Source of the DNA: Cystobasidium ongulense | Taxonomy: Eukaryota; Basidiomycota; Cystobasidiomycetes; Cystobasidiales; Cystobasidiaceae | Assembly: GCA_022835595.1 (NCBI GenBank) | Contig: BQUP01000001.1 | Coordinates: 1,550,001 to 1,614,000, forward strand | Direction of reading: 5' to 3' | Length of the DNA: 64,000 bases | Shown here: positions 11,891 through 24,171 of the stretch, in pieces | How the letters are laid out: every line of letters starts with the position of its first letter | Position numbering within the stretch: the stretch's first letter is position 1 | The notes under the pieces: model-generated | Databases searched by the model: none | Told to the model about the DNA's origin: nothing | What the model saw: the letters and a program-made list of their open reading frames with translations, nothing else | Made by a program: the position numbers and the translations under genes

Positions 11891-14800
11891 TCAACTTTGC
11901 ATTTCGAAAGGATTGCCGAGGCGTCTAGCCGGGGCGTATTGTGCTGCATTGGCATCCGCGTCGAAAACAACCGGGCTGTCGCTGGTAGGTGCGCTCCGCG
12001 TAGTCAATGGCAGCGAGACATCCTCGTGTCCATTGGGGAGTGCGGGGCTATTTCTTCTAGGCAAACCAAGCTTGTCGCCGATTAGCATTGCCTTTTCCTT
12101 GATCCATTCGGTCATCTCTTCCAGCGACTCTTCCAATTCTGCATCGAGCAGATTACCCGAAGGGTCTTCTTCAAATTGTTCGTGGGCGATGATTTCTTTG
12201 AGAATGTCTTTGATGGTGATCAAGCCCCGCAACTGACCCTGCTGCTCCACCAGAATGACTCTTGGGCTTCGGAAAGTAGTACAGCGTTAGCCCTTGCATC
12301 TTGTTCTTTTGAAGGAAAATTGGCCGACTCACCCAAGTTTTTTGAATAGCTGCATCACTATTTCAAGTGGTTGCTTTAGGGAAACTGTCAAAACGGTCTA
12401 ATGGATGAAGTCAGTAAAGCAGCAGTAGCGGCAAATTGCTCGTAAATTTTCGACCAACCTCCACAACCCAGGGCGAGAGGTCGACGGTGTTATCGGGAAG
12501 ATCCTCGAGTTCTTCGTCTTCTTCGTCAGAACTTAGCAGCATGTGGTCCACCTCGTCACGTTTAGTGAACAGGCATCTAGCATTGTCATGCAGGACTCGA
12601 CCAGACCGGCGTGCTTTGTCTATAGCAGACTCATCAATTGTTTCCCCGTTCTGTCACGCGGATCGGTCACAAGGCTTACCAATAGCTCGTCGTAGATCAG
12701 AGCGTGTTATATATCCGAGCAAGGTGGTATCGCGTCGGCTTTGTACTACCGGGAAACCTCGGAATTGAGAAGCTACAAAGCGGCTCTCTGCGAAGTAAGC
12801 CGTGTCAGTTTGTCTGGCTGTGTTGTAAGTCAGAAGGGGTCTCCGTCTTACCTAGTTCTTGCAGTCGCAACCCAACTGCCGGTATAGCTAAGACATTCCT
12901 CTTCATGACATGCGACACTTTGACACGTAAAAATTGCATTTAATGATTTCTCAGTTCCTTCGAAACGTATGTGAGTCGCCTTTGGAAAGACTCTGCTCAC
13001 CCGGCTCGTTGAATTGATGGTCTTCCTTGTCCAGAAAGGGAAAGCCATTGAAGCGAATCATTTGATCTGCAATTCCGCCTTTACCGAACTGGTCCGACAC
13101 TGCTTTTGTCACCATGAGAACAATCTGCAGATTCGATGAATCAGTTGCCCAGTTCGATATTTGCAACAAATTGCACGCCCGGCATACCATTGTGGGCAGG
13201 ATATATGTCAGAGCGCCGGTGAGCTCGAACATGATAACAACCACAGTAACAGTGATCCGCATGATACCACTGACATTTTAGGCGTGTCAGGACATTCATC
13301 AACAGCATCTCTGAATTCGTTAGGCTTACCCTAATGCAGCCGCAGCCCCAAGAAATGCATAGGTTCCCGGTGTAATGCAGGGTTTTTCGGGTTCGCAAGC
13401 TGCGAAAACTGCCCAATGCGGGTAAGCTCTGTCAAAGGATGCATCAGTCATGCATGTGCGTGCGAATTGATCTGTACTCAAACTGACCTGTATGTTGCCT
13501 TTACCAGGATACCGACCATTCGACCAAAAGTAGCGCCGACCGCCATGGAAGGAACGAAGATACCCGCGGGCACTTTCGCACCGTATGATATGATGATCAA
13601 GACTATACGTAGGACGGTAGCCAGTAAGAGCGAGTTCACCATTCGCCATTGGGCCCAGGTTCTGGAAGGGCAGATCAGCCTTCAATTCCGGAGTATCATT
13701 GCCGTGCTTAAGCTTACTGGCACAAATTATCATAGTCCCCTCCTTTGCCTTCACATTCTCTGAATAGTATATCGAGTGATTCCGTCATATCGATACGAAG
13801 GAAGCGGTTGTGGTAGCCAATGACGGCAGTTAGGGCCGCGAGAATCATTGCTTCTGCCACGCCGTGTTTCGCCAAGTGTTTCCGGCGGAACGACTGGACT
13901 TGGAGATTGTATTTGATGACGAAGGCACCGTACAGACCCTGTTCTGATGCTTTAGTCATATTTCACTTTGAAGAAGGACTTTACATACTCCAAAGATGCC
14001 GATAAGTATGAATCCTCCGATCTCGAAGAAATGCCAATCTCTATCATAACTGACTTGGAAAAGTACGAGTTTACCAGTCCTGAAAGGATTCATAGCGGAC
14101 AAGGTAACAGTAGCCACTAGAGCGCAAAAGAATGACCTCCACATTGTTTTGATGGGAAAGTTGACTGTCATTTCCTCCAATGCGAACAATACTCCGCCTA
14201 TCGGGGAGCCGAAAGCCACAGCCACACCCGCTGCAGATGCAGCTGTTATAATTTCACGCATCTTGGCTGTTGGCAGAGAATGAGCAACATGTGCTGAGGA
14301 GTAATATGCACAGACACACCTTGTGATTGCGAGAACCTCTTGAAAGAGCTTCCAACGACATGGCCGATAGCGCAGGCTACGTGTACTGAGGGACCCTCTT
14401 TGCCGACAGACAATCCTGATGCGATGGCTAGAGGCTGTTAAAGAATCATTAATATAGGCTGATGTATCGTTATTCAAGACAGTGACAGCTCACTAGCGTG
14501 AGACTCTTTATCACGAGTGTCGACAATGCCAAGTAGCCCTTCATGACGAAACCTGCGAGAATGCATTTGACTTCTGATATACCAGATCCAGCTGCGTAGG
14601 GTGCAAAAGACCTGACGAGATAGGCGGCAGAAAAAGCAAAAGCCACTGCATAACCGACATAGACTAGATAGCCAAGGCCGAAGAAAACGTCTGCCCAATT
14701 TCTCCAGTCCTCACATAGCTCGTCTGCACTCCCTTCGTTGCCTGAACCGACGGGGTCTATTTCCCAGCAGCAGAACTTTGAGTTGAGCCACCAGGAGACT

Positions 14801-15363
14801 CTACAGTACCCGAATTTGAGGTCGGTCAGCCAGGAAGTAACGACATCTATGAGTGCAGCGTTGACGCCTATCCCAGCGCCTACGAGTGTAACGACAAGCC
14901 AGGACTGAGTGGCGTGCAGGATAGCAAGCAGCCAGGCGCGGAACTGCTGTGTACGGGGCGACGAGGAGAAGCGCGAGGCAGACAGGCGCCGTGCGGACTC
15001 TCTAGCTTCACGTATGCGTCGTGAGCGCTCGAAGAGGGTGTCCTGGATCCAATCTATTGTCTCGAAATCCTGAAAACGGCGCGCGTCGTTGAGCTCTTCC
15101 TGGAAGCCCTCCTCTTGAAGATATTGGTCTTCACCGTCTGGATACACGTTGTCTTCTGCCAAATATGCACTCGCATTGCTTGCCCGCCTGCTCCCACCTG
15201 TACTTGCGTTTGCATTCAGAGCAGACACTCCTAGCGCGTGGGCTGCAGTGCCTATGTCGAGGTGGTCCTCGTTGTATGCAGCATCTTGGTCGACGGCTCT
15301 CTGCTTGCCTTTGCTTATCTTGTTGCTCTTGCCATGCCTGTTGTTGTCGCTGCCCGTGTGCAT
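11891..15363 (-). CDS. GEF1: CLC-family chloride/proton exchanger with CBS pair (Gef1-like)
   Basis: A multi-exon intracellular CLC transporter. After a disordered N-terminal region comes the conserved [15 protein letters not shown] segment, then the CLC membrane core: [36 protein letters not shown] (gating glutamate in GKEGP), and [14 protein letters not shown] (proton glutamate), which together indicate a 2Cl-/H+ exchanger rather than a channel. Later come [15 protein letters not shown] and [11 protein letters not shown], then two C-terminal CBS domains (FRGFPVVQ...[33 protein letters not shown]). Yeast Gef1 acidifies Golgi/prevacuolar compartments; the role here is inferred. The reading frame stays open upstream of the ATG at 15363, with further in-frame ATGs at 15501 and 15561 that would overlap the uL22m gene. 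I prefer 15363 because it leaves a spacer. Confidence 0.9.
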
Positions 15364-15499
15364 GTCATATGCATGGATATGCCGATAGACTGTCGATATC
15401 GTCGTTGTATTCAGCTCTTTTTGGAGAGGATCAGACCGATGCTTCTCTTGCTCGACCCAACACACCGCGATATACAGCAAGACAAGACTTGCGTCCAGC
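15364..15499. promoter_or_regulatory. Short divergent promoter, CLC exchanger / uL22m
   Basis: Only 136 bases separate the preferred CLC ATG (15363, minus) from the uL22m ATG (15500, plus). The interval also carries open minus-strand frame, so the CLC start could lie further out. Confidence 0.4.
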
Positions 15500-16432
15500 A
15501 TGCATCCCTTCACGCCAGCATCGCGCTCCCTGCGCAGCTGCATCTGCCAGCTGTCCCGCATGCAGCTCAGCAGTGCCGCACCTTCGAGGCAAGCTTCAAC
15601 ATCGGCCTCGAATTCATCAGAAAAGCTGGGATGGTTCGCACGAGTCAAGGCAGGCGCACAGAAGGGGGCAGTAGATAGAAAACCGCCTCATGCTCGCGTG
15701 GAGCGGGAGATGCAGAAAATGGAGCTCGAGCAGGGCAACGGCAGTCTGTTCGACCAGGCGCTGGCAAATGCAGAGCTGGGTGAACAGACAAGCAAGCAGG
15801 CGCGGAGCACAAAGCTGTGGACCGAGGTGAGAGTGTGGACTTTATTTTCCATTGATCACTAGTATGCTAAAACCAGCCATATTTAAACAGCACAAAACAT
15901 CGACGGGCCTGGTTCCCACCTCTCCTCGCAAATTGAACGACATCGCACGCCTGATACAGAAGAAGCCGATTGACTATGCCATCCTGCAAGCGCAGATGTC
16001 CGACAAGCGTGTAGCGAAAGGAAGAGTGAAGTCGATGCTCTGTCTCGCTCGGGATCACGCTGTTGCAAAGGGACTTGCACGAGAGAAGCTGGTCGTCCAG
16101 AGAGCCTGGGTCACGAAAGGTGTATACTTGAAGAGATTAGACATCAAGGGACGCGGTCGATTTGGTGTGAAGATGAGACCAGAGTAGGTCCTCTCTATTA
16201 GTCAATACTGACGTATTGCCGGGTTTACCTTTGCTGATTTATCACCGTCTTCTGCAGGTCGCGGCTGCACGTTGTTCTTGCACCAGGACCATCGAGAGCA
16301 GAAATCAGACAGCAAGACTTTGACAAGCAGGTCCAGACGCGACTACGCACGGGAGCTGGCTATGTCAGAGCGGACAGGCCTATCATCAACTTGAACAAGC
16401 TAAAGGGTTCCGGCGCAGCTTATCCTTGGTAG
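15500..16432 (+). CDS. MRPL22: Mitochondrial large-subunit ribosomal protein uL22m
   Basis: Three exons (15500-15826, 15891-16183, 16258-16432) give 264 residues. The first ~45 residues are rich in Ser, Arg and Ala with almost no acids, as expected for a mitochondrial presequence. The L22 core begins at TSTGLVPTSPRKLNDIARL and continues with PIDYAILQAQMSDKR, the ARDHAVAKGL helix, LVVQRAWVTKG and LKRLDIKGRGRFGVK, the hairpin region that lines the exit tunnel in L22 proteins. A short C-terminal extension ends GSGAAYPW. The introns are 64 and 74 bases, with a branch-like ATGCTAAAAC in the first. The mitochondrial rather than cytosolic assignment rests on the presequence and bacterial-like core. 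Confidence 0.9.
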
Positions 16433-16543
16433 ACAAGCGCGAGGATGTACAAGCGCAGCTTAGCTGAAGGAGATACCTCGAGCATGCATGTCATGCCAGT
16501 ATACATGTAAAGCATTGAATTGTTTGTAAACCATTAGACAGTC

Positions 16544-16552
16544 ACTATATAT
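16544..16552 (+). promoter_or_regulatory. TATA-like element upstream of DBP5
   Basis: A TATATATG run lies about 100 bases before the DBP5 ATG chosen here. Its last three bases are an in-frame ATG (16551). If the run is the TATA box, that upstream ATG is not translated, which favours the start at 16653. Confidence 0.35.
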
Positions 16553-16652
16553 GCAGCCTTCCGATCATTCTGCAATAATTCTGAAAGCGCATCACCGCAG
16601 AGCTTCTCCTTCCACCATCAAGGCAGATAGCCCGAGTCATTTCAAATTGGAC

Positions 16653-19212
16653 ATGTCTTCTGGGTGGATAACGAAAGAGGACGCAGCGTCGGCGTCTAGC
16701 TCGACGCAGCAAGGCACAGGCGACCTTGCTTCGCGCTTGGGTGGCTTCGGTCTGCAGGACAAGGCGAATAGTGGGAGTCAAGCAGCAACAACGAATGGCA
16801 CGGCAGCAGCTGCGGCTCCATCTCCAGCTCCTACAGGTGAAAAACCACAGACTGTGCCAGACGGGTGGAGCGCCCCTGCTGCTGCTCCAAGCTCATCAAC
16901 CCCATCTGCACCTGCAGCAGTGCCAGCGACGACGACTCCAGCAGCTCCTACAGCAGCGCCAGTGCAAGAAGGCGGTCAGTCTTCAGCAGAACAAGATGCA
17001 ATAGCAGCTGCTGAGAAAGAAGCCCAGGAAATGTCGCATGAAGACGGTAGGTATCCTGCATCTTATAATTCAGGAAGCCGATCATGTCTAGCGTCTCGAA
17101 CACATCGTCTAGAATGCACTACTGCGCCGCTTCTGACCTTGAGCGGAGAGCTGACGTTTGCTTCTGATCCCTTGTACTTCCTTCGCCAATTCCATCAGTC
17201 CAACAACAGCTTCGCTTGTTTGAGCAGGATGTGCAGGTCAGTGCAGTTGTGAAAAGTATAGGAAAGAGAAGCCTGGCAAGCATGCTGAATTCTTTCTCAA
17301 CATCCCTTACTATTCTGATAGGTCACTCTCGCCGACCGACAAGCCGACGAAGCATCGCCTTTATACTCCGCCAAATCTTTCGAAGATTTGAACCTGTACG
17401 TTGTGCTCACTTCGTCAGCATCAAGCAGAGGACAATACTTACTGAATAACTTATCTTCACAGTCACCCAGATTTGTTGAAAGGAATCTACTCAATGGGTT
17501 TCAATAAGCCTTCCAAAATCCAAGAGAGAGCTTTGCCACTTCTTCTCGCCAATCCGTGAGTAAAACGCTTGAACGACTCAAGCAAGCTTTACTCTTTGCT
17601 GAAACCATACATCTCACCACAGCCCTCGAAATATGATAGGACAATCGCAGTCAGGAACAGGAAAGACAGCTGCTTTCGTCCTTACTATGCTTTCACGGAT
17701 TGACTACTCTATCAAAGCGCCACAAGCAATTTGCATAGCACCCACGAGAGAACTAGCTGCTCAAATTATGCTTGTCGTCGAGAAGATGGGACAATTTACA
17801 CCAGTAACGAAGTTCTTTGCAAGTAAAGGAGCGCAGTTTAGAGGAGAGAAGATTGAAGCTCAATTGCTAGTTGGAACTGTCGGAACCTTTTTAGATGTGA
17901 GTTGCATTCTGGAGAACGCACGGTGCAGGAAGTTATCTGATATACTTCTCACCTAGATGATCCGTAGGAAGGGAACGCTAGACTTGAAAAACCTGAAGGT
18001 ACTCGTTTTAGACGAGGCAGACAATATGCTCTCGCAAGCAGCATTGGGTGATCAGAGTCTAATGGTGAAGAAGTAAGCTTGAATTCATCTCATTGACCAG
18101 TATACGATCTGACACTTTACCCCAACCAGCTTCTGCACGAATGTCGGCAACAAGACGTATCAGGTCGTGCTTTTCTCCGCTACTTTCCCAGATCATGTCA
18201 GAAAGTTCGCCGAGAAGTTTGCTCCTGGTCAGTCATCTTCGGGTTTTAAATGGAGTCCTTTATCCTGACTATCAATACTTTATAGATGCAAATGAGATCC
18301 GATTGAAGCAGGAAGAGCTCAGCTTGGCTGCTATCAAGCAATTCTTCTTGGATTGCGATAGTGACCATGCCCGTTACGACGTGCTCGTAGAGCTCTACTC
18401 GCTGTTGACAAGTGAGCACAAGCTCTTGCTTCTTCACGGACAGAATTTCTGTGGGTACTGATAGGCCTGTGTCATCTGCACTCGAAGTCGGACAAAGCAT
18501 CATCTTTGTTAGTCGTCGAGATACAGCGGATGAGATTGCTCGCCGGATGACCGCAGAAGGACACAAGATCGTCTCGTTGCACGGGCAACAGAGTGTGGAG
18601 GAGCGAGACGATGTGATGACCCGTTTCAGAAAGGGAGAGTTCAAGGTCAGTGATAGCATGCTCAAATGCAAGCGTAAGCTGATGAAGTTATCTGACTTTC
18701 TGTAGGTACTCATTGCTACCAACGTCATCGCCCGAGGCATCGATGTGATGTCTGTAAATATGGTCGTCAACTACGACATGCCATGGGATCCAGTAGAGCA
18801 CAAGCCGGATGTGGAGACTTATCTGCACAGAAGTAAGCGCCCTCACCAATGGACCAGATTGCAGCAGCTAATTTATGCATCTCGTACGTAGTTGGACGAA
18901 CCGGTCGTTTCGGTCGTCAAGGCATTTGTAAGTGCTTCGAGAACGTACGATTCTTTCTCTCCTCAATTTTTTGACCCTTTGAACTTGTGGGACACCAGCT
19001 ATCAATATGATCTACGACAAGAAGAGTTACGATATTATGAAATTCATCGAGGATAGTCTGCAAACTCCAATTGTCGGCATCAAAACCGACGATTTTGAAG
19101 CGATGGAAAAGGTAAGCCATTTGAAGTGTGATGATGTGGTAGCAAACTAAGACTAAGATCTTGCTTATCCCTTGAATTCACTCAGACATTGAAAGCTGCT
19201 ATGAAGAAGTGA
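16653..19212 (+). CDS. DBP5: DEAD-box ATP-dependent RNA helicase DBP5 (mRNA export)
   Basis: Thirteen exons join in frame into 557 residues: 16653-17046, 17199-17236, 17322-17395, 17463-17555, 17623-17896, 17957-18072, 18130-18227, 18286-18411, 18488-18645, 18706-18832, 18892-18927, 18999-19111, 19186-19212. The N-terminal ~130 residues are Ala/Ser/Pro-rich. Motifs in order: Q-motif region [25 protein letters not shown] (I), PTRELA (Ia), VGTVGTFLD (Ib), LDEAD (II), SAT (III), IIFVSRR (IV), [10 protein letters not shown] (V) and [11 protein letters not shown] (VI). [20 protein letters not shown] before the core and the [12 protein letters not shown] stretch are typical of DBP5/DDX19, the cytoplasmic nuclear-pore helicase that strips export factors from mRNA. 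Motif Ib has TVGT where the family has TPGT. An upstream in-frame ATG exists at 16551. Confidence 0.95.
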
Positions 19213-19480
19213 GCTTACCGAGAGTGGACACACAGGGTCCGTAAATATATCTTATGCTAGAGCTGAAGTTGTAAGCTTAGACCGTAAGCAACAAATTTGA
19301 GAAGCTACTATGCGTTTTACACACCAGTCGTAAACCCACGACGTTGGGGTTTCTGGATGCACCATATGTTACACGCGTAGAGTTGCCACATCTTTGACAA
19401 GCATGACCGACGACGCTTTGCCCAATTCTGTCTTTTGCATCGACCAAATCGACACCTGATCCAGCAATACCGAATTCAAG
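19213..19480. other. Spacer DBP5-CSN7
   Basis: A 268-base tandem spacer containing the DBP5 3' end and the CSN7 promoter. Nothing further was recognised. Confidence 0.4.
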
Positions 19481-20873
19481 ATGCAGGAAGACTTTGCAGC
19501 CTTGCATCGCATAACAGAGGCACCCGTTGCGGGCCCATCGACTCTCGCAAGCAAGCAGGCAACACCGAGCGAGCCAGTGGTGGCAGCGTCAAGCAAGCTC
19601 GAACCATATCTCGTCCTCGCAAGGTCCGCTCGTGGTCCTGGAGCAGCTGCCATCATCGTGGACCAAGTCACAGCTGCTACTGGTGTCTTCTGTTTTGGCG
19701 AGCTCCTTGACGTGCAAGCGATTGCAGAGGTGTGTCAACATGTACTCTGATGTCTCCACGCCAACGGCAATACTAACGCAGGACGGCCATGACTCACAGC
19801 TCGAGAATTCCGAACAGCATAGAAGCAAATGGCTGCTTCTACAGATCTTTGCGTACGGTGTTCTCCAAGACTACAAAGGTGAGGCTCGTAGAAGACGTGA
19901 TCGACAGCGTCTATCTTTCTGTCAATGCACAACGACACGCGCGAAGGCAAGTTGACTGATTGACAAGCTCTTCCACACAGACAACGCTTCCTCTCTTCCT
20001 TCACTCTCTGCCTCCCATCTCACAAAACTTCGCCTGTTGACGCTTGTCGACTTGGCTAGCAAGCACCAATCTTTGTCTTACGGTAAGTCCGGAATTTTAG
20101 TACATCATTTGGACTACCTTGTCTGACCTGACCATTGCGAATCGTGTCCCGTGCGCTCTGCAGCACATCTGCTGCCAGCCCTGGACCTGACCTCCGTTCG
20201 ACAGCTAGAAGATCTCATCATTGAAGCACTCTATTCCGACTTATTGAAAGCACGTATCAATCAAAAGCGACAGATCCTGGAGGTAGATTCGGTTGTGGGA
20301 AGAGATATCAAGACAGGTGCTTTCTCGACAGTACCGTTCGGGCAGGAAAAGACTGTTGCCAATCTCCTGCAAACGTTAAGTGTATGGTATGACCGAGTCG
20401 GCTCGACATTAGGAGAACTAGACTATCACATACAGGGCATAAAGCAGAAAGAGTAAGTGAATGATTTCAGACTTATCGACTATCAGCTAAATTTACGATC
20501 CTCTATCAATCTAATACCACCCATCAATTTTCACAGAGCGAATCGACTGCAAAGCGAGGCAAGGCAGTCCGAAAGCGTTAGGAAGAAGTTCGAAGAGGTA
20601 AGAAAGGCGGCTACGAACAAGGAGAAGCACAACAAAGATGCCACGTACGGTGTAAACGCCTGGCAATCGGGCTGGCAGGTCCGCAGTCCAGGCAGTGGTA
20701 CTATGCCAGGAGGTGATGAAATAATGGAGACAGACGACAGGTCGAACAAACAGCCCAAGAGGTGAGGAGCGCAAACAGGGATGCAAGCGGTTCATGAGTT
20801 CTGAACAAAGTCTCTGTCTTTCATTTTTTCTAGCCCCAACAAAGGTGGAAATCGCAAACGATCCAGACCCTAG
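19481..20873 (+). CDS. CSN7: COP9 signalosome subunit 7 (PCI domain)
   Basis: Six exons (19481-19729, 19782-19878, 19981-20082, 20164-20452, 20537-20761, 20834-20873) join into 333 residues. The PCI domain ends with the characteristic winged-helix run LTSVRQLEDLIIEALYSDLL, then INQKRQILEVDSVVGRDIK, which is specific to CSN7/CSN7A rather than the related eIF3 or proteasome-lid subunits. Before it are helical repeats (LLLQIFAYGVLQDYK; LRLLTLVDLASKHQSLSY). The C-terminal third is a charged helix followed by a Gly/Asp-rich stretch and a basic KSPNKGGNRKRSRP end that could be a nuclear signal. The signalosome removes NEDD8 from cullins; subunit 7 is a scaffold. Other subunits are not in this window. 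Confidence 0.9.
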
Positions 20874-21397
20874 TGCGGGAAAGATGGGACTAGCGGCCCT
20901 TCGTGTTTTTTCCTCTATCATGTAGCATTTACTCTGAGAGTACATACATTGCGGTAGATTCCACTGATGTCCGCAACAAGGAGATAGAGTGTCGTCAGAC
21001 TTGTGATTGTTCTTTTTATTTTCCGGTTCAATCAGTCCGATCAAGGTCAAATAATGTCTGCCTGTGACTCCAGGACCCACTGGTTCGCAACTTCCAACTG
21101 TACCGGTTGTGTTCGCCTGGCTGGGATTGGAGGAAGACTGCACGCAGGTGAAGGTCCAAAGGCTCAAAGGCAAGCAGAACAGCCCAAGATAGTGAAGCTA
21201 TTCTTGTCCGCACCAGGAACATGATCGGCTAGAGAAAGATAGATTGGGAAATCAGCGGGCCGACGAGAGATATGGTAGCTGATGATGATGAGCTGCGAGA
21301 TGCCGGAAAAGCCGCTTGAAGCTAAAGGAAGATGCTGTCGTGCTGCTCTGCTCTGCTCCTGCTCTCCACCCCGTCCTGCAGTCCCGGTCCAGCTAAA
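20874..21397. other. Spacer CSN7-GGT with antisense open frame
   Basis: A 524-base tandem spacer. A 220-codon minus-strand frame at 20511-21173 overlaps it and the CSN7 3' end but shows no domain. An ATG at 21332, in frame with the transpeptidase, gives a 22-residue longer N terminus. Confidence 0.4.
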
Positions 21398-24171
21398 ATG
21401 CGAGCTGCCGTCTACTTCTTCACATTCGGCTCGCTTCTCCATCTCGTCGCATCCCTACCATTTGAAACCAACGACGGCGACTTTTCATCCGGCTTGAATG
21501 CTCTGCACCGTCGAGACAATACCAAGAACACTACATCCACGCACAGTAACGATGCTACAGGCTACAAGGGCGCTGCAGCCTGTGTGCGTCCGAGCAACCC
21601 CTATTTAGATGATAGAAGCTAAATCCTACTAATAAAACTCATACGTTCAGGAAATCGGACTATGCTCCGAAGTGGGCGTAGACATGCTTCGAAAAGGTGG
21701 GAATGCTGCAGATGGTAAGCTGTGTCGCTCCCCCCTGGCGAAACCGTCTTGCTGAATCCTACGACCGATATGCTGCTCATCAGGCATGATAGCAATGGCT
21801 TTATGCGTTGGCACAATAGCTGCGTACCATAGCAATATTGTAAGTTTAAAGACTGTGGAGCCTCTTAATTCATCCTCGCGTGACTAATACTTTCACTGAT
21901 TTAGGGAGGAGGTGGGGCGAGAATAGCAGCTCACATCTCTGAACAATGGGCATTGACCGACTTGCTTAAACTTGATCAGGCGGATTCATGCTTGTCCGAT
22001 ACAATAACGAAGATGGTTCGCACGGCTACGTGAGCAATGTCGCGGATGTCCGGCAAGGCTTGTCTGACTTGTTATTACATGCAGTCTGAAATTGACTTCC
22101 GCGAGACCATGCCCGCAGCAGGAAACGAAACAATGTATTCCAGGTTAGTCTAATTCGATGTACCCGCCAACCACAACTACATAGACTGATAATTACACTA
22201 GTCTTGGGGTCAATCAGACTGCCTCAACAATCGGCGGTTTAGCCGTAGGTGTTCCAGGCGAAATGCGCGGTAAACGCAATCAAGCTGCTATTCCGCTGCT
22301 GTCGACCGGCTAAATCAAATGCACTTGTAGGCTGGCAGAAACTGCACAAGAACTATGGCAAGCTACCTTGGTCCGATCTCTTTGGTCCGGCTATCAATCT
22401 CGCAAGGAATGGCTTCCCTGTCACAGTTGACCTCGCAGATGCAATAGCACAGGAAAACGTGACTGTGTCGGATCCTTTATTTGCAGAGACATACGCTCCA
22501 AACGGTACCAAGCTTGTTGAAGGCGATGTTGGTACGTTTTCCACCAAATAAGTATTGCTCTCGCTAGGACTAACTGAACTCATAAAAACACTGAAGCCTA
22601 TCGCAAACGATACGCTGATACGCTGGCAAAGATCGCCAGATCAAGTGCAGATGTATTCTACGAAGGAGAAATCGGTCAAAGTATAGTCGATACAGTCCAG
22701 GAGACGGGTGGTATCATGACACTACAGGATTTAGCCAACTACAGAGCTATCGAAAGGGAGCCTCTCAGCATCAACTACAAGAATACCAAGATCTTTTCAA
22801 CTGTAGCGCCATCTTCTGGAAGCGTAGTTCTTTCGGCGCTTAAGGTCGGTAAACTATGCATTTCAATTCCGGAAACCAAGCTCATTCAGTTGCGCAGATC
22901 TTTGAAGGTTACCCCGGAACTACCGTCCTTCCGGGACAAATGGGCTTCAACGAGTCTACCCATTACCTGATCGAAGCTACTAAGTTCGGTTGTAAGCGAA
23001 GGACATTCGAAACTGAGAACCTCTGCTGAGAAACTATTATCACTTCAGATTCATTCAGAACTTCATTCGGAGACCCGGCATATACAGCCAATGTGACCGA
23101 ATTAGAGAAAGAGGTTATAACTCTTGCCACAGCTGAACAGGCTCGGGCGCGAATTAGCCCAAATCAAACATACGCAGCGAGTTACTACGATCCACAGAAG
23201 CTGACGGCCACCAGAGAAGCTGGCACTTCCCATATGGCTATTGTTGACAAAGATGGCATGTCAGTCAGTTTGACTACGACGGTCAATCTATATTTTGGAG
23301 CTCAGATCAGTGAGTATCTAGGCAACTCAGCTAAAGCTCTTTTACTGACTGCGAAGAGCAGTGACAGAGACAGGTATCGTTCTCAACAATGAGGTCAGTA
23401 GACACACGGATGCGTTTTCGCAGGCCAGCCAGCACAAGGAACTGACTTCTAAGAAATTTCAGATGGATGATTTCTCTTCACCAGGGGAGACAAACTCGTG
23501 AGTACTCCAATGAGTGATATTTGATGCGGTTATCTGAGATCATTTGCCTTCAGCTTTGGATTCGCGCCCTCCCCTGTAAACTTCATTCGACCTGGGAAGA
23601 GGTTGGACCGTTCAGCTCGTGAGGTAATGAATGGGTGAACGCTGACGTCTTGACAAATAGACCTCAATCATCGATAGCTAGTTCAATTGCCGAGGATTTG
23701 GAGACTGGAGAGTTCATCATGGCTACTGGCAGTGCCGGCGGTTCCAGGATCATTACGGCCACCCTGCAGGAGCTATATCACCATATTGACCAAGGCCTGA
23801 ATGGTAGGCAATCCTTTCGTGATGTTGCGGCGGTACAACAGCTCACATCCATAGTGTTTCAGCTTCTCAATGTGTACACCAGTCGCGATGGCACGATCAG
23901 CTTTCCGGACAAACGTATTTTGAGCTTCCCGCACCTGATCTGGGTATCTCTGGCTTTGACAACGGTACAGTCTCGTATCTAGCCCAACAGGGTTATAATA
24001 TCACGTACCAAGGAGAAACTGGCTCCACGAGTCATGTTATCATTAAGATGCGAAACGGTCTGTACGAAGCTGCTTCAGATCCTAGAAAGGTAAGCTAACA
24101 CTGGCCAAGCTTGGTATGACTGTTGATGACTTGCGTGCATCAAGGCTGCGGGCTATGGAGCTGCCTTCTAG
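21398..24171 (+). CDS. GGT: Gamma-glutamyltranspeptidase, secretory
   Basis: About 14 short introns interrupt this gene. The first residues MRAAVYFFTFGSLLHLVASL form a signal peptide or anchor. Then come the large-subunit motifs CSEVGVDMLRKGGNAAD, SNIGGGGFMLVRYN, IDFRETMPA, GLAVGVPGEMRGWQKLH and LVEGD. The autocatalytic site is GTSHMAIVDKDGMSVSLTT, where the Thr starts the small subunit. It is followed by NNEMDDFSSPGETNSFG, GKRPQSSIASSI (family GKRPLSSM.P) and GSAGGSRIITAT. The last junction gives DPRKAAGYGAAF. An intron at 23804-23862 is needed to reach the conserved SRWHDQL...FELPAPDLG. GGT cleaves the gamma-glutamyl bond of glutathione in the secretory pathway or vacuole, supplying Cys and Glu. 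The start could be the in-frame ATG at 21332. Confidence 0.9.

Noticed and set aside
20511-21173. 220-codon minus-strand frame across the CSN7 3' end
   Set aside because: It lies antisense to well-supported CSN7 exons and has no domain; it looks like a chance opening.
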